Made by a program: the position numbers and the translations under genes. From NCBI GenBank assembly GCA_019634835.1, contig JAHCAO010000004.1, positions 1-64,000 on the forward strand: a stretch of DNA of 64,000 bases, in the 5' to 3' direction. Origin of the DNA: Gammaproteobacteria bacterium (GTDB lineage: Bacteria > Pseudomonadota > Gammaproteobacteria > DSM-16500). The notes beneath the pieces were generated by a model. It did no database searches. It saw only the letters and a list, made by a program, of their open reading frames with translations, and was not told where the DNA came from. Shown here one piece after another: positions 32,012 to 40,901 of the stretch (its first letter is position 1; every line of letters begins with the position of its first letter).

Positions 32012-32596
32012 ATGTCAACGTCAGCAAATGTCACAACATCAAGAATTGGAAGAAAGCCAGTTGCTGTTCCTTCTGGTGTTGAAGTTAAAGTACAAAATCA
32101 AGAATTGTTTATAAAAGGACCTAAGGGTCAACTCTCTATGTCTTTACATCCATTTGTGCATGTGACGATAGAGAGCGGTCAGATCCTGGTTAGTCCTAGT
32201 TCCGAAGATTGGAAAGTAATTACAGGCAAAAGTGTAAAATTATACAAATCTATAGCAGGGACTGTCCGAGCAAATATTTATAATGTTATTCATGGCGTTA
32301 CTCATGGGTTTGAACGTAAGCTGACGCTGGTTGGTGTGGGGTATCGTGCACAAGCTAAAGGAAAGGTATTATCGCTTAGTTTAGGATTTTCGCACCCAAC
32401 AGACTTTTCTGTGCCGGATGGAGTAACAATTGAAACACCAACACAAACCGAGATTGTTATTAAGGGTACTAATAAAGAAATTGTTGGCTTGGTGGCTGCG
32501 AAAATTCGGAGTGTTCGTGGGCCTGAACCTTATAAAGGTAAGGGTGTACGCTATGCAAATGAGGTGATAGAACTCAAAGAAACGAAAAAGAAATAA
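32012..32596 (+). CDS. rplF: 50S ribosomal protein L6
   Basis: Supports the sarcin-ricin loop region where elongation factors act. The 194-aa protein is about 17 residues longer than E. coli L6: an N-terminal extension (MSTSANVTTS before RIGRKPV) and extra residues near SEDWKVITGKSVKLYKSI. The conserved VGVGYRAQAKG and C-terminal RGPEPYKGKGVRYANE are present. Confidence 0.97.
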   Translation: MSTSANVTTSRIGRKPVAVPSGVEVKVQNQELFIKGPKGQLSMSLHPFVHVTIESGQILVSPSSEDWKVITGKSVKLYKSIAGTVRANIYNVIHGVTHGFERKLTLVGVGYRAQAKGKVLSLSLGFSHPTDFSVPDGVTIETPTQTEIVIKGTNKEIVGLVAAKIRSVRGPEPYKGKGVRYANEVIELKETKKK

Positions 32597-32662
32597 TACA
32601 TAGTAGGAAATTTTGAGCCATTTTAATTATTCAGTGAGATGTAAAGGTAGAGTGAGAGAGTA

Positions 32663-33016
32663 ATGAATAAACAATCATCAAGATTACGCAGAGCTAAACG
32701 TACGAGATTGAAGATACGTGATTTAGAAGCGACACGCTTAACAGTGTATAAAACTCCTCGTCATATGTATGCACAAGTGACGACACCAGATGGTGCAAAA
32801 ACATTGGCATGCGCGTCTACGCTAGACAAAGAGTTGAGAAAAAAACTGAAGACAACAGGTAATGTAGATGCAGCGAAAGAAGTTGGAGCTTTAATTGCTA
32901 AGAGAGCGTTAGAGGCTGGTATTACTGCTGTTGCATTTGACCGTGCAGGATTTGCATACCATGGGCGCATTAAAGCATTAGCTGATGCGGCAAGAGAAGT
33001 AGGGTTGAAATTTTAA
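32663..33016 (+). CDS. rplR: 50S ribosomal protein L18
   Basis: Binds 5S rRNA together with L5. The 117-aa protein has a basic, Arg-rich N-terminus ([17 protein letters not shown]) and the conserved [32 protein letters not shown] end. A 66-bp gap precedes it, somewhat long for this operon. Confidence 0.97.
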   Translation: MNKQSSRLRRAKRTRLKIRDLEATRLTVYKTPRHMYAQVTTPDGAKTLACASTLDKELRKKLKTTGNVDAAKEVGALIAKRALEAGITAVAFDRAGFAYHGRIKALADAAREVGLKF

Positions 33017-33037
33017 GAGCACATAAGGTATTAAGTT

Positions 33038-33544
33038 ATGGCAAGTGGTGATCAAGGGTTAAAAGGTGACGGGTATACTGAAAAGCTGGTTGCTGTAGAC
33101 CGTAATGCAAAAGTGGTCAAAGGTGGTAAGATATTCAGTTTTGCTGCGGTAACAGTGGTGGGTGATGGTAATGGCCGCGTAGGCATTGGCCGAGGTAAAG
33201 CTCGGGAAGTTCCAGTGGCTATTCAGAAATCGCTTGAAAATGCTCGTAAGAATATGCGTCATGTGGTGCTTAAAGGTGAGACTTTGCACCATCAAGTCAC
33301 AGGTAAGCACGGCGCAACACGTGTTTTTATGAAGCCGGCCTCAGAAGGTACTGGAATCATTGCTGGTGGTGCAATGCGAGCCGTATTTGAAGTGCTTGGT
33401 GTTAAGAATGTTCTTGCTAAAATTGGCGGATCTACTAATCCTGTCAATGTAGTTAGAGCTACGTTCAAAGCATTATCGAGCATCACTACACCTGAATATG
33501 TAGCTTCCAAGCGTGGTAAAACAGTAGAAGAGTTGCTTGAATAG
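33038..33544 (+). CDS. rpsE: 30S ribosomal protein S5
   Basis: Takes part in decoding fidelity and the mRNA entry channel. The 168-aa protein has the dsRNA-binding-like N-terminal domain ([33 protein letters not shown]) and the C-terminal S5 fold ([19 protein letters not shown]). In most gammaproteobacteria rpmD (L30) comes next. Here only 68 bp separate the stop from rplO, too short for it. Confidence 0.98.
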   Translation: MASGDQGLKGDGYTEKLVAVDRNAKVVKGGKIFSFAAVTVVGDGNGRVGIGRGKAREVPVAIQKSLENARKNMRHVVLKGETLHHQVTGKHGATRVFMKPASEGTGIIAGGAMRAVFEVLGVKNVLAKIGGSTNPVNVVRATFKALSSITTPEYVASKRGKTVEELLE

Positions 33545-33612
33545 CTTTTACTTGCATAGGCAAATACGTAAGCAGAAATTGAATAATCATTATCGGTAGA
33601 GGAATGGTAAAG

Positions 33613-34047
33613 ATGCAGCTTAATACTTTACACCCAGCTCCTGGCTCAAAGACAAAATCTAAGCGGTTAGGCCGTGGGATTGGGTCGGGTAAAGGTAAGA
33701 CATGTGGTCGTGGGCATAAAGGCCAGCGAGCTAGAGCAGGTGGCTTTCATAAAGTTGGATTTGAAGGTGGGCAAATGCCATTGCAAAGGCGTATCCCAAA
33801 ATCAGGATTTCGCTCAAGGCAATCGCTTCATCGTGACGAAGTTTATCTTTCAGATTTAAATAAAATAGAATCTGCCGTAATAGATTTAGCAGCTTTAATA
33901 AAGGCTGGCCTGGTTAGATCTGATGTGAAGGACGTGAAAATAATTGGATCTGGGGAAATCAATCGTGCTGTTACTGTACGCGGCGTTCCAGTTACTGCGG
34001 GTGCGCGTAAAGCAATCGAAGCGGCAAAAGGAAAGGTAGAAGCGTAA
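33613..34047 (+). CDS. rplO: 50S ribosomal protein L15
   Basis: Late assembly protein of the 50S subunit. From ATG 33613 the product is 144 aa, the same as E. coli, beginning [13 protein letters not shown] followed by the basic [20 protein letters not shown] region. AGAGGA lies about 10 nt upstream of this ATG, whereas the in-frame ATG 33604 is too close to it. The TAA is immediately followed by the secY ATG. Confidence 0.97.
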   Translation: MQLNTLHPAPGSKTKSKRLGRGIGSGKGKTCGRGHKGQRARAGGFHKVGFEGGQMPLQRRIPKSGFRSRQSLHRDEVYLSDLNKIESAVIDLAALIKAGLVRSDVKDVKIIGSGEINRAVTVRGVPVTAGARKAIEAAKGKVEA

Positions 34048-35358
34048 ATGGTAGCTGGTAGACAGAGTGGAAGTTTAAGCACAAATGGATTAACAGATCT
34101 TAAGTATCGGTTATTGTTCGTATTAATCGCTATTGTGATATTTAGGATTGGATCATATATACCTGTTCCAGGCTTGAACCCAATGCGTTTGCAAGAGTTG
34201 TTTCATGGTCAGCAAAACAATATAGTTGGGTTGTTCAACATGTTTTCTGGCGGTGCGTTAATGCGGTTTAGTATATTTGCTTTAGGTATTATGCCATATA
34301 TTTCCGCATCGATTATTGTGCAGCTTCTGACCGTTTTAACGCCTAGCTTATCGGAGTTGCGTAAAGAAGGAGAGTCTGGACAGCGTAAGATTAACAAATA
34401 TACTCGCTATGGAACAGTGGCGTTATCTATGTTTCAAGCAATAGGTGTATCAAAGATGTTAGTGGCAAATGGAGTGGCTCTATCTTCAGGTATGTCATTT
34501 TATTTTACGACTACATTAACGCTTGTTACAGGTACGATGTTTCTTATGTGGTTGGGTGAACAAGTCACTGAACGTGGTATAGGTAATGGTATCTCTCTGA
34601 TTATTTTTGCTGGTATCGTAGCGGGATTGCCTGCAGCTGTTGGGCATACGTTGCAGCAGGTAAGAGAAGGACAGTTACAAGTTGTTGTATTATTGCTCGT
34701 GCTTGTGGCAGTTACAGCGGTCGTTGCATTAGTCGTGTTTATTGAACGTGCACAGCGGCGTATTACAATTAATTACGCAAGGCGTATGCAGGGTGGAAAA
34801 GTGTACTCAGCGCAGAGTAGTCACCTTCCACTAAAAATTAATATGGCGGGTGTTATTCCCCCCATTTTTGCCTCAAGTTTAATTTTGTTTCCGGCAACTA
34901 TTGCGCAATGGTTTGGTCACACAAAAGGCTTAGAGTGGTTGAATACATTTAGTGTTGCACTGCAGCAAGGGCAGCCTTTACATATGCTTTTATTCAGTGC
35001 TGGAATCATATTCTTCTGTTTCTTTTACACGGCGTTAGTATTTAATCCAAAAGAAACAGCGGAAAATTTAAAAAAATCGGGTGCGTTTATTCCAGGAATT
35101 AGGCCAGGTGAGCAAACATCACGTTACATTGATAATGTGATGACAAGATTGACTTTGGCTGGTGCAATTTATGTTACATTAGTCTGCTTGCTTCCTGAGT
35201 TTTTGATTTTAGCTTGGAATGTGCCATTTTATTTTGGCGGTACATCTTTGTTAATTGTAGTAGTAGTAGTAATGGACTTTATGGCGCAAGTCCAAGCTCA
35301 TATGATGTCATTCCAATATGAGTCTTTGCTTAAGAAAGCCAATTTACGTACGAGGTAG
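34048..35358 (+). CDS. secY: Preprotein translocase subunit SecY
   Basis: Pore-forming subunit of the inner-membrane SecYEG translocon, taking proteins from SecA or ribosomes. The 436-aa protein has about ten membrane segments and the SecY signatures near residues 70-90 ([20 protein letters not shown]) and in loop C5 ([19 protein letters not shown]). It starts directly at the rplO stop. Its partner secE lies 26 kb upstream in this window. Confidence 0.98.
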   Translation: MVAGRQSGSLSTNGLTDLKYRLLFVLIAIVIFRIGSYIPVPGLNPMRLQELFHGQQNNIVGLFNMFSGGALMRFSIFALGIMPYISASIIVQLLTVLTPSLSELRKEGESGQRKINKYTRYGTVALSMFQAIGVSKMLVANGVALSSGMSFYFTTTLTLVTGTMFLMWLGEQVTERGIGNGISLIIFAGIVAGLPAAVGHTLQQVREGQLQVVVLLLVLVAVTAVVALVVFIERAQRRITINYARRMQGGKVYSAQSSHLPLKINMAGVIPPIFASSLILFPATIAQWFGHTKGLEWLNTFSVALQQGQPLHMLLFSAGIIFFCFFYTALVFNPKETAENLKKSGAFIPGIRPGEQTSRYIDNVMTRLTLAGAIYVTLVCLLPEFLILAWNVPFYFGGTSLLIVVVVVMDFMAQVQAHMMSFQYESLLKKANLRTR

Positions 35359-35457
35359 AGGGTTTGTCTCGATAGGTCAATAGTAAGTTTAATTTAACTT
35401 ATATTCTCATAGCGGTTTTTCTTTGCTGTGTAAAAGATAAGTTTGAGGGTTGAAAAA

Positions 35458-35571
35458 ATGAAAGTAGGTGCGTCTGTAAAAAAGATATGTCGCAATTGTA
35501 AGGTAATAAAGCGAAAAAACACCGTTAGAATTATCTGCAAGGAAAAGCGTCATAAGCAAAGACAAGGTTGA
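35458..35571 (+). CDS. rpmJ: 50S ribosomal protein L36, zinc-binding form
   Basis: A very small 37-aa protein reading [20 protein letters not shown] and onward. The zinc pattern is C11-x2-C14, then C27 and H32, the normal ribbon of the Cys-containing L36. The position between secY and rpsM is canonical. It is followed by a T7 run just past the stop. Confidence 0.96.
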   Translation: MKVGASVKKICRNCKVIKRKNTVRIICKEKRHKQRQG

Positions 35572-35653
35572 TTTTTTTGTAATTGAATATTACACTCATG
35601 CGCTTTTTGTATGATTGTTTAAATGTGTAGGTGAGAAAGTTAGGAGTAATCGA

Positions 35654-36007
35654 ATGGCAGCCCGTATTGCAGGCGTAATAATACCAATGCAGAAGCATAT
35701 CGTGATAGGGCTTACTGCTATATATGGGGTTGGAAGAAACCGTGCTCAATTCATATGTGAATCAGCAAAGGTTGATCCTACTAAGAAAGTCAAAGATTTA
35801 ACTGAAGCAGAGTTAGATGGCTTACGTAGCGAAATTGCTAAAGTCCGTGTAGAAGGCGATTTACGTCGCGAAGTTGCGATGAATATCAAGCGCTTAGTGG
35901 AATTAGGCACATATCGTGGTGCTCGTCACAAGCGGGGGTTACCTGCGCGCGGCCAACGTACCAGAACGAATGCGAGAACGCGAAAAGGTAAAAGAAAAGG
36001 CAAATAA
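35654..36007 (+). CDS. rpsM: 30S ribosomal protein S13
   Basis: Head protein contacting P-site tRNA and bridge B1. The 117-aa protein starts [15 protein letters not shown] at ATG 35654, 8 nt after TAGGAG; a longer frame from 35615 is unsupported. The helix-hairpin GIGRNRA-type segment ([13 protein letters not shown]) and basic tail ending [10 protein letters not shown] are normal. Confidence 0.97.
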   Translation: MAARIAGVIIPMQKHIVIGLTAIYGVGRNRAQFICESAKVDPTKKVKDLTEAELDGLRSEIAKVRVEGDLRREVAMNIKRLVELGTYRGARHKRGLPARGQRTRTNARTRKGKRKGK

Positions 36008-36023
36008 AAGGTAGTTAAGCACA

Positions 36024-36569
36024 ATGGCGAACACACCATTAACAGATGTAACACAAGGTAAAAAAAACTTGGTCTCTCAAGCAGAGGCTGGTAGCGGAGA
36101 GGCAGAATCAGGTTCTACCGGTTCAAAGAGCTCCGGAGGAACAGGAAAGACAAGTTCTGCTGGTTCGGCAAAAAATGCTGCTCCTGCAACAGCTAAGTCT
36201 AGAAAGAAGGCTAAGCGTCAAATTAGTGATGGTATTGCACATATTTATTCATCTTTTAACAATACAATAGTCACGATTACTGATGTTCAAGGTAATACAG
36301 TTGCTTGGACGAGTGCTGCAAATTGTGGGTATAGAGGGTCGCGTAAATCGACTCCTTATGCTGCAGGTGAAGCGGCACAAAAAGCAGGTCAAGCAGTAGT
36401 GGAAAACTTTAACATGAAGAATGTTCAAGTTCGTGTTAAAGGGCCTGGGCCTGGCCGAGAGTCAGCAATACGTGCTCTCCATGCTGCGGGATTAAAGGTG
36501 ATTTCAATTACAGATGTAACGGGCATTCCTTTTAATGGTTGCCGCGCTCCCAAGAAACGACGTGTGTAA
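36024..36569 (+). CDS. rpsK: 30S ribosomal protein S11 with a long N-terminal extension
   Basis: Platform protein near the E site and the mRNA exit. The core from [17 protein letters not shown] (about residue 64) to [11 protein letters not shown] matches the 129-aa family closely. In front is a 51-residue Gly/Ser/Ala/Glu-rich low-complexity extension (for example [20 protein letters not shown]). No in-frame ATG, GTG or TTG lies near the usual start, so the extension must be translated, or else S11 must start by another route. The 181-aa total is far outside the normal length. Confidence 0.96.
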   Translation: MANTPLTDVTQGKKNLVSQAEAGSGEAESGSTGSKSSGGTGKTSSAGSAKNAAPATAKSRKKAKRQISDGIAHIYSSFNNTIVTITDVQGNTVAWTSAANCGYRGSRKSTPYAAGEAAQKAGQAVVENFNMKNVQVRVKGPGPGRESAIRALHAAGLKVISITDVTGIPFNGCRAPKKRRV

Positions 36570-36582
36570 TAGGAGATAATGA

Positions 36583-37203
36583 ATGGCACGGTATTTAGGT
36601 CCTCGATGCAAGCTTTCCCGACGGGAAAGGATGGATCTTTCACTAACAAGTGGTGTGAGATCATTAGATACGAAATGCAAGTTAGATACAGCTCCTGGTC
36701 AGCATGGGGCTCGTCGTGGTCGTGAAACCGAACACGGTGTTCAATTACGCGAAAAGCAGAAAGTTAGGCGAATATACGGTATTTTAGAGCGGCAGTTTGA
36801 AAATTATTTTAAGAAAGCAACTCGTCTCAAAGGTTCGACGGGTGAAAATTTACTGAAGCTACTTGAGCGTAGGTTAGATAATGTTGTTTATAGAATGGGC
36901 TTTGGGGCTACACGTGCTGAATCCAGGCAATTAGTTACCCATGGATGTATTTTAGTGAATGGTAAATCTGTTAATATACCGTCTTACTTGTTGTCACCAG
37001 GTGATGTTGTCAGTGTACGAGAACGGTCTAAAACACAACTCCGGATACAATCTGCTTTGACTTTGGCCCAAGCGAGGCCAAGTTGTGATTGGTTGGAAGT
37101 TGATGTAGCGGCATTTACTGGTACATTTAAAAATGCGCCTGATAGGGATCGCTTACCGTCAGATATTAATGAACAGTTAATTGTTGAGCTTTACTCTAAA
37201 TAG
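36583..37203 (+). CDS. rpsD: 30S ribosomal protein S4
   Basis: Primary 16S-binding protein, a fidelity factor and, in E. coli, repressor of the alpha operon. The 206-aa protein has the usual start [15 protein letters not shown] and the S4 RNA-binding domain [20 protein letters not shown] with [15 protein letters not shown]. Length equals E. coli S4. Confidence 0.98.
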   Translation: MARYLGPRCKLSRRERMDLSLTSGVRSLDTKCKLDTAPGQHGARRGRETEHGVQLREKQKVRRIYGILERQFENYFKKATRLKGSTGENLLKLLERRLDNVVYRMGFGATRAESRQLVTHGCILVNGKSVNIPSYLLSPGDVVSVRERSKTQLRIQSALTLAQARPSCDWLEVDVAAFTGTFKNAPDRDRLPSDINEQLIVELYSK

Positions 37204-37230
37204 TCACTTCTGGGATAGAGAGGTTGTTGC

Positions 37231-38232
37231 ATGCAAAATAATCCGTTTGATTTTTTAACACCTCGCGAAATTGCTGTTGAAACAGTTTCGCCATTTCATG
37301 CAAGAATTACATTGGAACCACTTGAGCGTGGTTTGGGGCATACATTAGGAAACACCTTGCGTAGGATATTGTTATCATCTATGCCTGGTGCGGCGATTGT
37401 CGAAGTCAAAATTGATGGTGTGCTGCATGAGTACAGTGCTATTTCAGGCGTTCAAGAAGATGTTGTCGAGATATTATTAAACCTTAAAGGTATTGCTATT
37501 AAGATGCATGGTCGCCAAGAGGTGACGCTGAAGCTAAATAAAAAAGGTCCGGGTCCTGTTGTTGCTGGTGATATTGAGCCTGAGCATGATATTGAAATTG
37601 TTAATCCTAATCATGTTATTGCACATTTAAATGAAAGCGGTTCACTCAATATGACATTGAAAGTTACAGTAGGTAGAGGATATCAACCTGCTGTTGCGCG
37701 TACCCATAAAGCAGAAAGTAAAACTATTATTGGGGCATTACATCTTGATGCCAGTTTTAGTCCAGTGCATCGTGTTGCTTATACTGTTGAAAATGCTCGT
37801 GTTGAACAACGCACAGATTTAGACAAATTAGTGATTGATCTTGAGACGAATGGAACATTGGATCCTGAAGAAGCCATTAGACGTTCAGCCAGCATTCTTC
37901 AGCAGCAATTAGCAGCATTTGTTGATTTACAATCTGCTCCATTGATACAGGAAAAATCTTTACGGGAAGATTCGGTGAATCCCATTTATCATCGGCCAGT
38001 TGATGATCTTGAATTGACAGTCCGCTCTGCCAATTGCTTAAAAGCGGAAAATATTTTCTTTATTGGGGATTTAGTTCAACGTACGGAAGCGGATCTTTTA
38101 AAGACACCTAACTTAGGTAAGAAATCATTAACTGAGATTAAAAATGTGCTTGCTGCGCATGGGTTAGGGCTAGGTACTAAGATTGACGGTTGGCGTGCGC
38201 CATCTTCTCATGAAAAAGATGAAATAAAATAA
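37231..38232 (+). CDS. rpoA: DNA-directed RNA polymerase subunit alpha
   Basis: Its N-terminal domain dimerises to nucleate polymerase assembly; the C-terminal domain binds UP elements and activators. The 333-aa protein has the assembly motif [20 protein letters not shown] and the C-terminal domain [14 protein letters not shown] with Arg265 at the same number as in E. coli, then [16 protein letters not shown]. All features needed for UP-element contact are visible. Confidence 0.98.
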   Translation: MQNNPFDFLTPREIAVETVSPFHARITLEPLERGLGHTLGNTLRRILLSSMPGAAIVEVKIDGVLHEYSAISGVQEDVVEILLNLKGIAIKMHGRQEVTLKLNKKGPGPVVAGDIEPEHDIEIVNPNHVIAHLNESGSLNMTLKVTVGRGYQPAVARTHKAESKTIIGALHLDASFSPVHRVAYTVENARVEQRTDLDKLVIDLETNGTLDPEEAIRRSASILQQQLAAFVDLQSAPLIQEKSLREDSVNPIYHRPVDDLELTVRSANCLKAENIFFIGDLVQRTEADLLKTPNLGKKSLTEIKNVLAAHGLGLGTKIDGWRAPSSHEKDEIK

Positions 38233-38259
38233 TAGTGTCACAACAAAAGGGTTTTAGTT

Positions 38260-38637
38260 ATGCGTCATCGTAATAGTGGTCGAAATTTAAGTCGTACAAG
38301 TAGTCATCGTAAGGCAATGTTTAAGAATATGATGGTTTCTTTAATACGCCATGAAATGATTAAAACGACTTTGATAAAAGCAAAAGAATTAAGAAGGTTT
38401 GTTGAGCCGCTTATCACGCTTGCTAAAGAAGACACATTGCATAAACGTAGGATAGCTTATTCTCGTTTACGTGATCGTGAAATAGTGCTTAAGTTGTTTA
38501 ATGAGATTGGGCCATTTTATAAAGATCGTCCAGGTGGTTACTTGCGAATACTGAAATGTGATTTTCGTAAAGGTGATAATGCGCCAATGGCGGTGGTTCA
38601 ATTAGTTGCTCGTCATGATGAAGAAGCAGCTGCTTAG
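38260..38637 (+). CDS. rplQ: 50S ribosomal protein L17
   Basis: Large-subunit protein at the end of the alpha block. The 125-aa product begins [20 protein letters not shown] and contains the typical [22 protein letters not shown]. Transcription probably ends in the gap that follows, which holds an intrinsic terminator. Confidence 0.97.
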   Translation: MRHRNSGRNLSRTSSHRKAMFKNMMVSLIRHEMIKTTLIKAKELRRFVEPLITLAKEDTLHKRRIAYSRLRDREIVLKLFNEIGPFYKDRPGGYLRILKCDFRKGDNAPMAVVQLVARHDEEAAA

Positions 38638-38681
38638 TGGGAATAGGATTTCTCTCTTTTAAAAAACCTATCGGAAAAGTC

Positions 38682-38697
38682 TTGTCGCTAGCGACAA
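38682..38697. repeat. Perfect 16-bp palindrome downstream of rplQ
   Basis: TTGTCGCTAGCGACAA is its own reverse complement. It lies 45 bp past rplQ and 44 bp before the terminator stem. It could be a protein-binding dyad or an RNA hairpin; no T run follows directly. Confidence 0.6.
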
Positions 38698-38740
38698 AGG
38701 TTATACGATAAAAAATAATAAATTTTTTAAACCTAATTAG

Positions 38741-38773
38741 CCGGGTTGGCTACGCTGACCCGGTTCTTTTTTC
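38741..38773 (+). terminator. Intrinsic terminator after rplQ
   Basis: The stem CCGGGT/ACCCGG (38741-38746 with 38758-38763) is followed by TTCTTTTTTC. It ends the long plus-strand ribosomal superoperon ahead of the separate rplU-rpmA promoter. Confidence 0.8.
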
Positions 38774-38781
38774 TAAAGTTC

Positions 38782-38810
38782 TTGCGGCTGCTAAAGTAAT
38801 TAAATATAAT
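38782..38810 (+). promoter_or_regulatory. Predicted promoter of rplU-rpmA
   Basis: TTGCGG (38782-38787), a 17-bp spacer and a perfect TATAAT (38805-38810) lie about 50 bp before the rplU ATG and just after the upstream terminator. Confidence 0.55.
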
Positions 38811-38862
38811 CCCAGCTCTTTTTAGTTGTTTGCAATGAATAGATAGTGTTGGAGTGTTACGA

Positions 38863-39174
38863 ATGTATGCAGTTATCATGAGTGGCGGTAAGCAGTACCG
38901 TGTTCAAGAGGGAGATACCCTTAAACTTGAGTCATTATCAGAAGAGGTAGGCTCGACAGTTAATTTCGATAAAATCCTATTAGTTGGCGAAGGTAGTAAT
39001 GTTACGTTAGGACGCCCCTACTTGGATGGTTGTAAAGTGTCAGCAACGATTCTTTCTAAGGGCCGACACAAGAAAATTGAAATCGTTAAATTTCGTCGGC
39101 GTAAACATCATGAAAAATGGCAAGGTCATAGACAAAACTATACCGAAGTAAAAATTACGCAAATTGAAGTTTAA
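38863..39174 (+). CDS. rplU: 50S ribosomal protein L21
   Basis: Binds 23S rRNA on the solvent side near L20. From ATG 38863 the product is 103 aa, the same as E. coli, reading [18 protein letters not shown] and including the basic [25 protein letters not shown] lies upstream; the GTG-started extension at 38854 is not conserved. It is paired with rpmA. Confidence 0.97.
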   Translation: MYAVIMSGGKQYRVQEGDTLKLESLSEEVGSTVNFDKILLVGEGSNVTLGRPYLDGCKVSATILSKGRHKKIEIVKFRRRKHHEKWQGHRQNYTEVKITQIEV

Positions 39175-39188
39175 TAGGGAGATTTGCA

Positions 39189-39470
39189 ATGGCACATAAA
39201 AAAGCGGGTGGTAGTACGCGCAATGGTCGTGACTCTAACCCTAAATATCTTGGTATCAAGCGTTATGGCGGGCAAATTGTCAATGCAGGGGAAATTCTTA
39301 TTAGACAACGTGGTACTAAATTTCATCCTGGTATGCATGTGGGGTTAGGTAGAGACCATACTCTATATGCTTTAAAAGCAGGCCGTGTTGTGTTTTCTGT
39401 AAAAGGTTCCTTACGTAAACGTTGTGTTAGTATTGAGCCTGTGGAAGTGAGCAGCTTAATCTCTGTTTAG
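39189..39470 (+). CDS. rpmA: 50S ribosomal protein L27
   Basis: Its N-terminal tail reaches the peptidyl transferase centre. The 93-aa protein begins [17 protein letters not shown], so no cleavable leader of the Firmicute type is present, and contains [20 protein letters not shown]. It follows rplU by 14 nt and is followed by a strong terminator. Confidence 0.97.
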   Translation: MAHKKAGGSTRNGRDSNPKYLGIKRYGGQIVNAGEILIRQRGTKFHPGMHVGLGRDHTLYALKAGRVVFSVKGSLRKRCVSIEPVEVSSLISV

Positions 39471-39497
39471 GATCGTCCCTGTCAATGATAACAACAA

Positions 39498-39532
39498 AAA
39501 GCCCTGCCTCTCTGCTGGCAGGGCTTTTTTTT
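39498..39532 (+). terminator. Strong intrinsic terminator after rpmA
   Basis: An 8-bp perfect GC-rich stem GCCCTGCC/GGCAGGGC (39501-39508 with 39517-39524) is extended by flanking A/T pairs and followed by T8. It separates rplU-rpmA from obgE. Confidence 0.92.
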
Positions 39533-39582
39533 ATTGATGTCATCTTAAGTTTAAAAATAGTAAGTGTGACAGGAACGTTTAG

Positions 39583-40623
<1,041 letters not shown>

Positions 40624-40637
40624 CGAGTAAAATTGAC

Positions 40638-40827
40638 GTAAGCGTTCACGCAATAGCGTCAACTTAAGGGTGTCAACAATTTCTTCTGTATACATGATAG
40701 CGTATAGGCTTATTAACCATATGCCGACTATAAAGTCGGCCTGAAACTGAATTTCGTTTTCTTGCACTACTTGCTCGACTTGTTTCTATTGACACCCTTA
40801 AGTTGACGCTATTGCGTGAACGCTTAC
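40638..40827. mobile_element. 190-bp miniature element with IS66-type ends
   Basis: Perfect 39-bp terminal inverted repeats (40638-40676 and 40789-40827) begin GTAAGCGTTCACGC. They are flanked by an 8-bp direct repeat AAATTGAC (40630-40637 and 40828-40835), a clear target-site duplication. The 112-bp centre encodes nothing convincing and holds a small hairpin (GCCGAC/GTCGGC). GTAAGCG ends and 8-bp duplications are what I know of the IS66 family, so this looks like a non-autonomous derivative mobilised by an IS66 transposase elsewhere. It sits 14 bp past the obgE stop. Confidence 0.88.
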
Positions 40828-40830
40828 AAA

Positions 40831-40860
40831 TTGACAAATATCAATATTTCAGATTTTAAT
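40831..40860 (+). promoter_or_regulatory. Predicted promoter of the 55-aa-repeat protein gene
   Basis: TTGACA (40831-40836), an 18-bp spacer and TTTAAT (40855-40860) form a good sigma-70 candidate. The first five bases of the -35 box belong to the right-hand target duplication of the miniature element, so the insertion landed immediately upstream and left this promoter intact. Confidence 0.5.
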
Positions 40861-40901
40861 TATACATAATTGACAAATTACCTAAACGAGGAGCATTTAT
40901 C

